The notes under the pieces: generated by a model
Database searches by the model: none
Told to the model about the DNA's origin: nothing
What the model saw: only the letters and a program-made list of their open reading frames with translations
Translations under genes and position numbers: made by a program
Shown: piece after piece, positions 1 to 9,899 of the stretch
How the letters are laid out: every line of letters begins with the position of its first letter
Numbering within the stretch: the first letter of the stretch is position 1
DNA from: an uncultured Alphaproteobacteria bacterium
Lineage (GTDB): Bacteria; Pseudomonadota; Alphaproteobacteria; Rhizobiales; Aestuariivirgaceae
Length of the DNA: 32,664 nucleotides
Assembly (NCBI GenBank): GCA_937870685.1
Contig: CALMZX010000126.1
Span: 1 to 32,664, forward strand
Direction: 5' to 3'

Positions 1-1205
1 GCGCCCTGCGGGGCCGCCAGCACCTGATGCACGCCATGGCCGAGTTCATGGGCCAGCGTCATCACATCGCGCGGCTTGCCGAGATAATTGAGCAGCACAT
101 AGGGGTGGGCCGACGGCACCGTCGGATGGGCGAAGGCACCGGGCGACTTGCCGGGCCGCGCGGGCGCGTCGATCCAGCGCTTGTCGAAGAAGTCCCCGGC
201 GATCTTCGCCATGTCCGGATCAAATTCTCCGTAGGCGGACAAAACCATGTCCTTCGCCTCGCCCCAGGGAATTTCGCGGGTGTCCTCCTGCGGCAGGGGG
301 GCGTTGCGGTCCCAGTGCATGAGCTTGTCCTTGCCCAGCCACTTGGCCTTCATGCGGTAGTAGCGGTGCGAGAGTTTCGGATAGGCGGCACGCACCGCCT
401 CGACGAGGGCGGCGACCACCTCCGGCTCCACGCGGTTGGAGAGATGGCGGGCGTCGGCAATGTCCTTGAAGCCGCGCCACTTGTCAGAGATGTCCTTGTC
501 CTTGGCCAGCGTGTTGGTGATGAGCGTGAACAGGCGCAGGTTCGACTTGAAGGTGGCCGCCAGTGCTTCGGCACCTCTCCGGCGCACTGTTCCATCCGGC
601 GACTGCATCAGGTTCAGGGTGGGCTCGAGCGTCAGCTTCTCGCCATCGATCTCGAAACGCAGGTCGGCCATGGTTTCATCAAACAGGCGGTTGAAAGCAC
701 CCGCCGCCGTCTGCGACTTTTCGAGGAAGAGCTGCTCCAGCCTGTCGTCCAGCTGATAGGGCTTCTCCATGCGCAGGTTGTCGAGCCAGGGCTTGTAATG
801 CGCCAGCGCCGGTTCCTTCATCGCGGCAGTCAGCGCCGCGTCATCGATCTTGTTCAGATCAAGTTCGAAGAAGAGCAACTGGCCGGAAAGCTCCGTCAGC
901 GCGTTCGAGACATCGCCATAGAATTTGGCGCGGGCGGTGTCGGCGGTGTTCCCGACATAGTGGAGTTGGGCGTAGGAGCCGATGCGGCCCACCAGGTCCG
1001 AGAGTGATTCGTAGGCCGCAATGGCGCGGGCGAGATCAGCGGGGCTGGCACCGGCCAGTTTTCCGGCCCAGGCGCCCGCGAACTCCGCCGTCCGCTCGCG
1101 TGCGGCCTTCATGTCGGCGGCGAAAGCCGGCGAATCAGGTGCGGCATAGAGGTCGGCGAGGTTCCATTCGGGCAGATCGGCAAGGGCGGGCACGGCAGAG
1201 GTCAT
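1..1205 (-). CDS. pepF: M3 family zinc oligoendopeptidase (PepF-like), 3' end outside window
   Basis: Cytoplasmic metallopeptidase of the M3/oligoendopeptidase F family, which trims short peptides. The reverse-strand frame is open from the ATG at 1205 to the left edge, giving about 401 visible residues and no stop. The protein starts MTSAVPALADLPEWNLADLY, typical of this family, followed by a long helical N-terminal region. The zinc motif HELGH is at residues 386-390, just before the window ends, so the C-terminal third with the third zinc ligand is missing. An AAGGA ribosome site lies 7 bases before the ATG. The gene is divergent from the response regulator at 1418. Family members are usually about 600 residues, consistent with a truncated view rather than a broken gene. 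No signal peptide is seen. Confidence 0.93.
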   Translation of the reverse strand, partial: MTSAVPALADLPEWNLADLYAAPDSPAFAADMKAARERTAEFAGAWAGKLAGASPADLARAIAAYESLSDLVGRIGSYAQLHYVGNTADTARAKFYGDVSNALTELSGQLLFFELDLNKIDDAALTAAMKEPALAHYKPWLDNLRMEKPYQLDDRLEQLFLEKSQTAAGAFNRLFDETMADLRFEIDGEKLTLEPTLNLMQSPDGTVRRRGAEALAATFKSNLRLFTLITNTLAKDKDISDKWRGFKDIADARHLSNRVEPEVVAALVEAVRAAYPKLSHRYYRMKAKWLGKDKLMHWDRNAPLPQEDTREIPWGEAKDMVLSAYGEFDPDMAKIAGDFFDKRWIDAPARPGKSPGAFAHPTVPSAHPYVLLNYLGKPRDVMTLAHELGHGVHQVLAAPQG

Positions 1206-1292
1206 GGACGGGTCCTTTTTGTCTGCGCTGCATATGGCGGAGGCCCAAAGCCTTTACAACGGCTGCAATGCGCGTGGCGAAAATCCACATTT

Positions 1293-1370
1293 GTCCCCAA
1301 TTGGACAAGGCCGTTAAGGGGGAATTTACCCTTCGCTGCCACAAATCGGGGCACGTCCCCAAGCGGACAA
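1293..1370. promoter_or_regulatory. tandem 16-bp near-palindromic sites, probable regulator binding sites
   Basis: GTCCCCAATTGGACAA (1293-1308) and GTCCCCAAGCGGACAA (1355-1370) share 14 of 16 bases. Each is an inverted repeat of GTCC and GGAC arms. Their starts are 62 bp apart, close to six helical turns, which would put both on the same DNA face. Between them, 1316-1333 is a further imperfect palindrome with AAGGG and CCCTT arms. They lie in the gap between the M3 peptidase and the response-regulator gene, so autoregulation by that Fis-type regulator is a natural inference. A different regulator cannot be excluded. Confidence 0.6.
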
Positions 1371-1417
1371 GAGAAACCGCACCGATAAACACCTGTCTGT
1401 GAGATTGTGATTCCGGA

Positions 1418-2899
<1,482 letters not shown>

Positions 2900-2947
2900 C
2901 CGTTCGCGCGTCACGCAAAAATGAGCACGGGTGTTGCAGCCCGGTCA

Positions 2948-2976
2948 TTGCAAACGCACAACCGTGAGTCTATGAG
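2948..2976 (+). promoter_or_regulatory. putative sigma-70-type promoter for the L,D-transpeptidase gene
   Basis: TTGCAA at 2948-2953 and TATGAG at 2971-2976 are separated by exactly 17 bases. Transcription would begin near 2983, which supports the ATG at 2999 as the start and argues against earlier in-frame starts at 2921 and 2972. Confidence 0.45.
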
Positions 2977-2998
2977 ATTTCGCCCTGTTGGAGTCTCC

Positions 2999-4966
2999 AT
3001 GCACACGCGTGTCATCAAAGCCGCCGCCCTTGCCGCCGCCCTTGCGATTGCCACGCCGCCCGCACAGGCCGGCTTCTTTGACTCGCTGTTTGGCACGAAA
3101 GCCGAGCGCAAGGCCCGGGCCGAGCGCCGCCGCATTCAGGCTGAAGAGCGCCGCCGCTGGTGGCTTGAGGAAAATGGCGTGCGGGTCACGCGCGAGAAGC
3201 GCGTCACGAAGAAGGAAAAGCCCGGCAAGAAGCGCGCTGTTCCGATCTATGACGATCCGGAACCGATTCCCGGCTTTGGCATGGGCAATGTGGCCTATGT
3301 CCTGCCACGGTTGCAGCCGGTTGCCGACAAGGCCATGATCCCGCTCGCAGCTGAAGGTGTCGCCGGTGAAGCCGTGCGCATCGTGCTGTCGGATGCGAAA
3401 ACACCCATCAGGGCTGATGCGAAGGTCCGGGAGAGCGTGATGGCTCTCTACCGGGACAGCAAGTTCAAGCCGCTGTGGACCAGCAATGGCGCGGTGTCCG
3501 AGCGGGCAAAGACTGTGCTTGCAGTCTTGAAAACTGCGGCGCTGGACGGCCTGGAACCCGGGCGCTATCTGCCCGCCGGTTTTGCCTCGTTTGACGAGAT
3601 CGATGGCCAGATTGCCGGAAGCAACATCGCGGCTGCCCAGTTTGATGTGGGCCTGACGGTGGCCGTGGCTGCCTACGCCATGCATCTGAGCGGCGGGGCC
3701 TATGACCCCGGCAAGCTCTCGCTCTATCATGATGTGAAGCCCGAGGCGGTGGAGCCCGGAACGGCGCTCAAGGTGCTGGCCTACACGCCCTACCCGGCTG
3801 AATATCTCAAGACCCTCGAACCGAAACACCCGGCCTATGCCCTGCTCAAGGCGGAACTGGCCAGGATCGACACAACCGGCGTGGAACGGCCAGCGCCCTT
3901 CCCCACCGGCAAACGGGTGAAGGTGGGCCAGAAGGACGACCGTATTCCTGAGCTGCGCTCGCGCATGGTGGCGCTCGGCCACATGACGGCTGAGGACGCC
4001 GCCGTGGAAGCGGACAAGTCCGATGTTCTCGACAAGGCCCTGAGCAAGGGCGTCAAACTCTATCAGGCCAGTGTGGGTGTGGCGCAGACAGGCGCCCTCG
4101 ACCAGGCGACTGTCAAATCCTTCAATGGCGACAGCACCGGCAACGAGCGCGAAAAGATCGTTTCCAGCATGGAGCGCATCCGCTGGCTGCCGAAAACCCT
4201 GGGCGAGCGTCATGTCTTCGTCAATCAGGCGTCCCAGGAAGTGGTGGTCATGGACAAGGGCCAGCGGACCTGGACCAGCCGCGTCATCGTTGGCCGTCCG
4301 ACCACGCAAACCGCTGTTTTCCATGATGAAATGGAAACGGTCGTGTTCAACCCGACATGGGGCATGCCAGCCTCCATCCTGGTCAACGAATATCTCGGCA
4401 AACTGCGCCGCGATCCCGGCTATTTCGACCGCATCGGCTATCAGGTGGTCAACGCCAAGGGCAAGAAGGTTTCGTCCCGCTCGGTCAGCTGGGGCAGCGT
4501 CGGGCCCAATTCCGGCATTGGTGTCATCCAGCCAGCCGGGGATGGCAATGCCTTGGGCGAACTCAAGTTCCTGTTCCCCAACAGCCATTCCATCTACATG
4601 CATGACACCCCCAACCGGGAGCTGTTCAGCGAGAACCGCCGGGCCTTCAGCCATGGCTGCGTGCGCGTCCAGGACCCGCGGGAATTTGCCAAGGTTCTCT
4701 TGGGGATCACGGACGAAGAAGTGGAAGCCCGCCTTGCCGGTGGTGACACCGAAAACGTCAAGCTTCCCGGCAAGGTGCAGGTGCACCTGACCTACTTCAC
4801 CGCATGGCCCGATTCTGACGGAAAAATCCGTTACTATTCAGATATTTATGAGCGCGACAAGACGCTTGAGGGGGCGCGGGCCATTGTGGCTAGGGCCTAC
4901 GGCGGCAACAGTGGTGTCAAGATCGTCGAGGCTGCGGCAAAATTGACCGGGGTTTCGGCCGACTAA
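2999..4966 (+). CDS. murein L,D-transpeptidase, YcbB/LdtD-like
   Basis: Periplasmic enzyme that forms 3-3 cross-links in peptidoglycan or attaches proteins to it. With the start at 2999 (GGAG 5 bases upstream) the protein has 655 residues. It begins with a clear Sec signal peptide (MHTRVIKAAALAAALAIA, cleavage near PAQA/GFF). A strongly basic Arg/Lys/Glu-rich stretch follows at about 35-80. A YcbB-type scaffold region lies at about 140-300 and a peptidoglycan-binding-like segment at about 310-375. The YkuD catalytic domain is at about 403-600, with H535 in YMHDTPN and the catalytic SHGCVR at 551-556 (C554). Length and domain order match the YcbB class rather than short YkuD enzymes. The frame stays open upstream to 2921, but the promoter and signal peptide favour 2999. 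The next gene is another murein-type protein. Confidence 0.92.
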   Translation: MHTRVIKAAALAAALAIATPPAQAGFFDSLFGTKAERKARAERRRIQAEERRRWWLEENGVRVTREKRVTKKEKPGKKRAVPIYDDPEPIPGFGMGNVAYVLPRLQPVADKAMIPLAAEGVAGEAVRIVLSDAKTPIRADAKVRESVMALYRDSKFKPLWTSNGAVSERAKTVLAVLKTAALDGLEPGRYLPAGFASFDEIDGQIAGSNIAAAQFDVGLTVAVAAYAMHLSGGAYDPGKLSLYHDVKPEAVEPGTALKVLAYTPYPAEYLKTLEPKHPAYALLKAELARIDTTGVERPAPFPTGKRVKVGQKDDRIPELRSRMVALGHMTAEDAAVEADKSDVLDKALSKGVKLYQASVGVAQTGALDQATVKSFNGDSTGNEREKIVSSMERIRWLPKTLGERHVFVNQASQEVVVMDKGQRTWTSRVIVGRPTTQTAVFHDEMETVVFNPTWGMPASILVNEYLGKLRRDPGYFDRIGYQVVNAKGKKVSSRSVSWGSVGPNSGIGVIQPAGDGNALGELKFLFPNSHSIYMHDTPNRELFSENRRAFSHGCVRVQDPREFAKVLLGITDEEVEARLAGGDTENVKLPGKVQVHLTYFTAWPDSDGKIRYYSDIYERDKTLEGARAIVARAYGGNSGVKIVEAAAKLTGVSAD

Positions 4967-4988
4967 GGCCTTGGATTCTCCGGCCTTA
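4964..4988 (+). terminator. hairpin overlapping the L,D-transpeptidase stop codon
   Basis: TAAGGCC (4964-4970, containing the TAA stop) and GGCCTTA (4982-4988) form a perfect 7-bp stem with an 11-base loop. There is no clear T-run after it, so it may be an RNA-stabilising structure or a weak terminator. Confidence 0.35.
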
Positions 4989-5055
4989 ATCCCACATTAA
5001 TCATAATCGGGCAATGTCACTCCCATGGCGGGGCTGCCTCATCGCAGCCTTAATC

Positions 5056-5084
5056 TTGTTCGATGTCGGCAATAGGACTATGGT
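5056..5084 (+). promoter_or_regulatory. putative promoter for the DUF882 gene
   Basis: TTGTTC at 5056-5061 and TATGGT at 5079-5084 are spaced 17 bases apart. A start site near 5091 would leave a leader of roughly 65 bases. The match to consensus is only moderate. Confidence 0.35.
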
Positions 5085-5157
5085 GGCGGGGTAACTCCAC
5101 CTGCGTTCTGGCCTGATCTAGTGTGTGGGAGCCGGGCCGGTGCCTGGGGTGAGTTGC

Positions 5158-6834
5158 GTGGAACAGAATCGGGTAACGGACGTCGGACATCGCATTTCCT
5201 TGACAAAAAAGTTTGCCAAAGCTCTGGCCTCAATGGCCATTGTCGGAACGCTGGCCATTGGTGCCTGGTCGTTCGTTGATGCCGCGCCCTCGGTGGCTGG
5301 CGGCGAAACACGCACGATCTCGCTTTATCACGTGCACTCAAAGGAAAGCCTGACCGTTACCTACATGCAGAACGGGCGCTATGTTCCGTCGGCCATGAAG
5401 AAGCTCAACTATCTCCTGCGCGACTGGCGCCGCAACGAGCCGACGACCATCGATCCGCGCACCATCGACCTTGTTTGGGAACTGCATGCCGACCTTGGTT
5501 CGCGCAAGCCCATTCACATCGTGTCGGGCTATCGCAGTGCCCGCACCAACGCCTTCCTCAAGAAGATCGGTCGCAAGGTTGCGACCAAGAGCCAGCACAT
5601 CAAGGGCAAGGCCATCGACTTCTTCTTCCCGGACGTGCCCACCGCGAAAATCCGCAACAGTGCCCTTGTGCGCAAGGTGGGTGGCGTCGGCTTCTACCGT
5701 TCGGCGGGTGGCCCCACGGGCTTCCTGCATGTCGACTCCGGCAATGTCCGCCACTGGGGCCCCGGCATGGCGCCTTCGCAGATGGCGGGCCTCCTCAAGG
5801 ATGGCCGCAAGTATGTCGGCAAGCGCCTGACGGGCAAGGCACCTGCGATCGAATCCATGCAGGTCGCGTCCGAGGATGATGAAGATGAAAAGTCGGGTGG
5901 CCTCTGGGGCCTCGTGACCGGCAAGAAGGGCAAGAAGTCGAAGGCTGCGGACCCGTCCGTACCGCTTGACGCCTACGCCGGTGGCGAAATGGCCCAGTGG
6001 ACCGAAGATGCCGCTGCCGTGGGTGCTGACACCGTCAGCGCAGCCGCACCGCTTGATGACGCCATCGTTGACCAGCCGGTTGCCAAGGCCAAGCGCCCGA
6101 AGCTGGTTGATCCGGACAGCGCCAACACCGAAGATATGGGCACCGATTCCGCCGGCATGGCCTCCATGGCCCAGACTGCCATGGTGGAAGAACTTGCCGA
6201 GGGCACGCCGCAGCCTGCCTCCGCAGAAGGCAGTGATGTTGCCGACACAATCGTGAAGCCGCGCCTCAAGCCACGCGCCGTGACGCAGCTTGCCGCCGCC
6301 AACACGCTGGAAGACGGCGTGACGATCCAGCCGGCCAATGCGCCGCCGGAATCGCAGGTTTTCCGCAAGAAGCCGACCCCGGTTGTTGATCCGCTCGGCA
6401 CCGTGGCCGAAGCCGAGAGCATGCTGGAAGACGACTCGATTGAAGTCACTTCCAACATGGAAACCAAGACCAGCTTTGCCTCGCCGCTGCGTGATGAAAC
6501 CACACAGGAAGCGCCTGCCATCGAGCCTGCCATCGCTTCGCTTGATGGTGGCAGCGTGAGCTGGTGGAACCGCCTCTTCGCCAGCGCCAAGCAGATCCAG
6601 GAAAACGATCAGGTCGCCGCCAAGGTCGATGCCGATCTTGAGGAAGTGATGCCGCGCGCCGCGATCCTCGGCCCGGATGGTGACGGCATTGTCGGCTACA
6701 AGGCCCCGCAGGCCGCGTCCGGCAAGGGCGACATGCTGACCGTCAACCGCGAAGGCAAGGGCAACCTGCCGCCGATGAAACTGCGCCTGTCGCAGGCTGC
6801 GGCGCCCAGCGTGACCGACGCCTCGATCGAATAG
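5158..6834 (+). CDS. YcbK-like DUF882 / M15-type periplasmic protein with long acidic tail
   Basis: Probable peptidoglycan-associated protein of the DUF882 (peptidase M15_2) family. About 558 residues from the GTG at 5158. After a membrane-spanning signal segment (about 23-42) comes the M15-like fold at about 50-205. Its metal-site residues are visible as SQHIKGKAIDF (H147, D154) and GFLHVDSG (H191, D193), with SGYRSARTN before them. E. coli YcbK is only about 180 residues, so the remaining ~350 residues are extra. They are Ala/Pro/Asp/Glu-rich with no recognised domain and look disordered. The start is uncertain: in-frame GTG codons at 5125, 5140 and 5149 are alternatives, and 5140 has GGAG 8 bases upstream. 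Adjacent to an L,D-transpeptidase gene, so an envelope role is likely. The precise activity is not shown. Confidence 0.85.
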   Translation: MEQNRVTDVGHRISLTKKFAKALASMAIVGTLAIGAWSFVDAAPSVAGGETRTISLYHVHSKESLTVTYMQNGRYVPSAMKKLNYLLRDWRRNEPTTIDPRTIDLVWELHADLGSRKPIHIVSGYRSARTNAFLKKIGRKVATKSQHIKGKAIDFFFPDVPTAKIRNSALVRKVGGVGFYRSAGGPTGFLHVDSGNVRHWGPGMAPSQMAGLLKDGRKYVGKRLTGKAPAIESMQVASEDDEDEKSGGLWGLVTGKKGKKSKAADPSVPLDAYAGGEMAQWTEDAAAVGADTVSAAAPLDDAIVDQPVAKAKRPKLVDPDSANTEDMGTDSAGMASMAQTAMVEELAEGTPQPASAEGSDVADTIVKPRLKPRAVTQLAAANTLEDGVTIQPANAPPESQVFRKKPTPVVDPLGTVAEAESMLEDDSIEVTSNMETKTSFASPLRDETTQEAPAIEPAIASLDGGSVSWWNRLFASAKQIQENDQVAAKVDADLEEVMPRAAILGPDGDGIVGYKAPQAASGKGDMLTVNREGKGNLPPMKLRLSQAAAPSVTDASIE

Positions 6835-6853
6835 TCTCGCCATGAGATCAAAG

Positions 6854-6883
6854 AAAAAGCCCCGGTTTTCCGGGGCTTTTTTT
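6854..6883. terminator. strong rho-independent terminator, probably bidirectional
   Basis: AAAAAGCCCCGG (6854-6865), loop TTTT, then CCGGGGCTTTTTTT (6870-6883). The 12-bp stem has A-tracts and T-tracts on both sides, so it can end the DUF882 transcript on the plus strand and the exporter operon arriving on the minus strand (last stop at 6921). Confidence 0.92.
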
Positions 6884-6920
6884 GTTTCAGCGGGCGGGCG
6901 GCGCGCGCACCCTATCTTCA

Positions 6921-7613
6921 TCACCTGTCCGACAACCTGCCATCCCGGAGATGAACAAGCCGGTCGAAGCGGTTGAATATCTTTTCGTCGTGGGTCACCG
7001 TCACGATGCAGGCCTGTTGTTCTTCCGCCAGCCTCCGCAAGAGGTCCATGACGAGTTGGGCGCGGCTGCTGTCCAGTGCGGCCGTTGGTTCGTCGGCGAG
7101 GATGATGCGCGGCTTGTTTGCCAATGCCCGGGCGATGGCCACGCGCTGGGCCTCGCCACCGGACAGCAGCGCGGGTTTCACCTTGGCGCGGTGCCCCACT
7201 TCAAGATAGTCCAGCAGTTCATTGGCACGGGCGCGCCCCTTGGACGAAGGCCAACCAGCCAGATCAAGCACGACAGCCACATTCTCTTCCGCCGTCAGGA
7301 ATGGCAGCAGGTTATGGGCCTGGAAGATGAAGCCGATTTTCTCCAGCCGCAGCCTGCGCAGGTCCCCGCGAAGCCATTTGCCATCAAAGACCATCTCTCC
7401 ATCGAGCGCGACCTGTCCGGATGACGGATCGAGAATGCAACCGATGATGTTAAGCAAGGTGGTCTTCCCCGAGCCCGAGGGGCCGAGCAGCGCAATGACT
7501 TCCCCTGCCTTCACCTGCAGGTCCACGGCGCGCAGCGCGTCAACGCGCGTGTCGCCTTCGCCGTAGTGCTTGGCAACCGAAGCCACATCAATGAGAATGT
7601 CCGCGTGATCCAT
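6921..7613 (-). CDS. ABC transporter ATP-binding protein (MacB/LolD/DevA type)
   Basis: ATPase subunit of a three-part exporter, acting at the inner face of the cytoplasmic membrane. 230 residues with every key motif: Walker A GPSGSGKT 44-51, Q-loop Q98 in FIFQAHNLLP, signature LSGGE 150-154, Walker B IILADEP 170-176 followed by the D-loop TAALD, and switch histidine H208. The sequence class is that of LolD, MacB and DevA ATPases, which pair with FtsX-like permeases. It is the last gene of a minus-strand operon, starting 3 bases after the permease stop. A terminator follows at 6854-6883. The substrate cannot be told from the sequence. Confidence 0.93.
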   Translation of the reverse strand: MDHADILIDVASVAKHYGEGDTRVDALRAVDLQVKAGEVIALLGPSGSGKTTLLNIIGCILDPSSGQVALDGEMVFDGKWLRGDLRRLRLEKIGFIFQAHNLLPFLTAEENVAVVLDLAGWPSSKGRARANELLDYLEVGHRAKVKPALLSGGEAQRVAIARALANKPRIILADEPTAALDSSRAQLVMDLLRRLAEEQQACIVTVTHDEKIFNRFDRLVHLRDGRLSDR

Positions 7614-7616
7614 GCC

Positions 7617-8750
7617 TCAGCTTCCCAGTGCCGTGGCGGGATCAACCTTGAGTGCCACGCGGATGCCCAACCCGGACGACAGCAGGCAAACGACCGCGAT
7701 GATGCCGGCGAGCACGAGCACGTTGAACGGCTCCAGGACCACGCGGCGAGGGAAGTTGTCCTTGACCAGCAGAATAAGACCGAGCCCTATGGCCCATCCC
7801 GATGCCCCGAGGATCAGTGATTGCTGCACGATAAGACCGAGAATGGTTCGGTCAGGCGCACCGATGAGTTTCAGCGTTGCAATCTGTTTCAGTTTCTCCA
7901 TGGTCATTGTGTAGATGATGAGCGCAATGACAACCGCCGACACTGACAGCAGTATTCCCAGGAACAGTCCGATCTGTCTCCGTGCCCGGTCAACGACCGA
8001 TACTAGCAGCAGGCTCTCCTGTTCGGCCTGGGTAAGGGCCTGAAGATGCTTCCACTGCCTGACTGTCGATGTCAGCAGGTTGGCGTCAGCACCCGGTTCC
8101 AGCCGGGCGATGACAGCCGCGACATTGCCTTCCAATGCCGGAGATGTCCCCCTTGCGGCTTTCACCCGTGCAGCGGAGGGGTCAAGCGCCGTCTGCAGCG
8201 CGATTGCGTCGGCCAACACCACATAGACCGCCGGGTCGCCACCGGAATTCATCGCCTCTTCCACAAGTCCCACCACCGTGTAGCGGTCACGTCCCAGCCG
8301 CACGGTGTCCCCCGGCACCAGGCCCGATTTGCGGTCGGCCACCAGTTCGAAATGGTTCTTGCTGATGCCCCGCCCCGCCACGATGCGCGATGGCCCGCCA
8401 GGATGCCCGACTTCGTAGCCGATCAAATAGAGCCTGAGCGCCTTTCCGGCGTGTGAGGTTTCGACAGTGAGATAGACCAATGCGCCGGCCGACGCGACAC
8501 CAGGCATACGGGCCACTGCATCGCGCGCGTCAGGCGGGATGCTGGAGGCCTCGGCAAACGGGCCCTTCGTGCCAGCTTCAACCACCCAGACGTGGGCGCC
8601 CGGCGCCTTCACGATGGCGAGGGCATCGGCGACCAGCCCATTGTAGATTCCAATCATGGCGAGCACCACAGTCATCAGCAGGCCGAGGCCAAAACAGGTC
8701 AGCACGAAGCGGAAGAGTCCGTGACGGATATCCTTGAGTGCAAGATTCAC
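7617..8750 (-). CDS. FtsX/MacB-like ABC exporter permease (DevC-like)
   Basis: Membrane subunit partnering the ATPase encoded immediately downstream. 377 residues: one N-terminal membrane segment (about 14-36), a large periplasmic MacB-type core domain (about 40-255), then three membrane segments at about 260-283, 303-330 and 341-366. The stretch MTMEKLKQIATLKLIGAPD before the third segment is the usual coupling region of FtsX permeases. Four membrane segments with this spacing are diagnostic of type VII (MacB-fold) ABC systems, which act by mechanotransmission rather than classical channel transport. The start overlaps the adaptor stop by 4 bases, so the two are translationally coupled. Confidence 0.9.
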   Translation of the reverse strand: MNLALKDIRHGLFRFVLTCFGLGLLMTVVLAMIGIYNGLVADALAIVKAPGAHVWVVEAGTKGPFAEASSIPPDARDAVARMPGVASAGALVYLTVETSHAGKALRLYLIGYEVGHPGGPSRIVAGRGISKNHFELVADRKSGLVPGDTVRLGRDRYTVVGLVEEAMNSGGDPAVYVVLADAIALQTALDPSAARVKAARGTSPALEGNVAAVIARLEPGADANLLTSTVRQWKHLQALTQAEQESLLLVSVVDRARRQIGLFLGILLSVSAVVIALIIYTMTMEKLKQIATLKLIGAPDRTILGLIVQQSLILGASGWAIGLGLILLVKDNFPRRVVLEPFNVLVLAGIIAVVCLLSSGLGIRVALKVDPATALGS

Positions 8751-9895
8751 GGCACCGCCTCCACGATGTTCGCGCTGCGGCCTTCGCTGGCGTTCTTGGG
8801 CGGCAGGGCGACGATACGGCCTCCGTCCGGCAAGCCACCTTTCAATTCGACGCGGCCCCGGTCATCGCGAGGCCCGAACTCCAGTTCCTTCAATGACAGC
8901 TTGCCGTCCACCACCAGCCAAACCCGGCCTCTTGCGCCATCAAACCCCATGATCGCCACTTCCGGCACCATCAACGCCGCATCGCGTGTGGCAACCGTGA
9001 TGCGAACCTCCGCCTGCTCGCCCAGATACATTTCTGCCGGGCAATCGGCACATGCAAGCCAGACACGGCGCTCTTCATTCACCCTATCGCTTTCAAGGCC
9101 GATCCGCGAAACCGTGCCGGAGTAAGTCATGTCAGGCCTTGACCTGACGCGGATGCTGGCATGCTGTCCGAGCGCAAGAAGGCCCGCCCGTTCTTCGTCA
9201 ACATAGGCCTGCACCCAGATCGTATCCGGATCCACCAGCGTGAAAACGGGATCACCAGCCCTGACAACCGTTCCCAGCTCGGCGTGGCGGGCAACAATGC
9301 GGGCATCATAGGGCGCCACCAGCTTGCGGTGGGCAAGAAGTGTCTCTTCCAGACTGAGACCGGCCGCGGCCTCCTCTGACTGGGCCAGTGCCACGGCAAC
9401 GTCGGCTTCCGCCACCGCGAAATCGGCCCGCGCCACGGCAAGATCACGTTGCGATTCCTCGGCCCGCTGCACGGAAACAGCATCGCGCCGGGCGAGCGCC
9501 TGCTGTCGGTCGTTGGCCAGTTTGCGCTCATCCAGCACCGCCTGGGCCCGCTTCACCATTGCAGCAGTCTTTTCCAGCGCTGCCCCGGTGGATTGCCGGG
9601 CTGCCCGGGCGCGGGTAACACGCGCCTCCTGCTCGGTTGCATACAGGAGGGCGAGTTCCTGCCCCTTCTTCACGGAATCACCAGCATCCGCCGAAAGCGT
9701 GACAAGCGTTGCACCAACCTCAAAGCCGATCCGGCTGAGGATGCGGGCTTCGACTGTACCAAGGCCATAGACCCGGATGTCCACATTGGTTTCGGGTTCA
9801 ACCACAGTGACTGACAGCGGGCGCTCCATGACGAGGTAGCCCCCGGCTCCCAATGCTGCGACTGCAAGCAGTCCATAAATCCATCTTGCGCGCAT
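8747..9895 (-). CDS. HlyD-family periplasmic adaptor of an ABC exporter (DevB-like)
   Basis: Membrane-fusion protein that would link the FtsX-like permease to an outer-membrane channel. With the ATG at 9895 (GGAG 9 bases upstream) it has 382 residues. It has an N-terminal anchor (ARWIYGLLAVAALGAGGY), then a biotinyl-lipoyl half, a long Ala/Glu/Arg-rich coiled-coil hairpin (about 70-175), the second lipoyl half (VAPYDARIVARHAELGTVV), and beta-barrel and membrane-proximal domains. The frame extends upstream to 9922, but that would overlap the tetR stop at 9900 and has no better ribosome site. It lies 4 bases after tetR. No TolC-type gene is in the window, so the outer-membrane partner must be encoded elsewhere. 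Confidence 0.9.
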   Translation of the reverse strand: MRARWIYGLLAVAALGAGGYLVMERPLSVTVVEPETNVDIRVYGLGTVEARILSRIGFEVGATLVTLSADAGDSVKKGQELALLYATEQEARVTRARAARQSTGAALEKTAAMVKRAQAVLDERKLANDRQQALARRDAVSVQRAEESQRDLAVARADFAVAEADVAVALAQSEEAAAGLSLEETLLAHRKLVAPYDARIVARHAELGTVVRAGDPVFTLVDPDTIWVQAYVDEERAGLLALGQHASIRVRSRPDMTYSGTVSRIGLESDRVNEERRVWLACADCPAEMYLGEQAEVRITVATRDAALMVPEVAIMGFDGARGRVWLVVDGKLSLKELEFGPRDDRGRVELKGGLPDGGRIVALPPKNASEGRSANIVEAVP

Positions 9896-9899
9896 CAGT

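Noticed and set aside
2945-4786. 613-codon minus-strand frame opposite the L,D-transpeptidase
   Set aside because: No domain is recognisable, and the plus frame has a signal peptide and the SHGCVR active site.
5338-6924. 528-codon minus-strand frame opposite the DUF882 gene
   Set aside because: His/Gly/Arg-rich shadow, and it would read through the strong terminator at 6854-6883.
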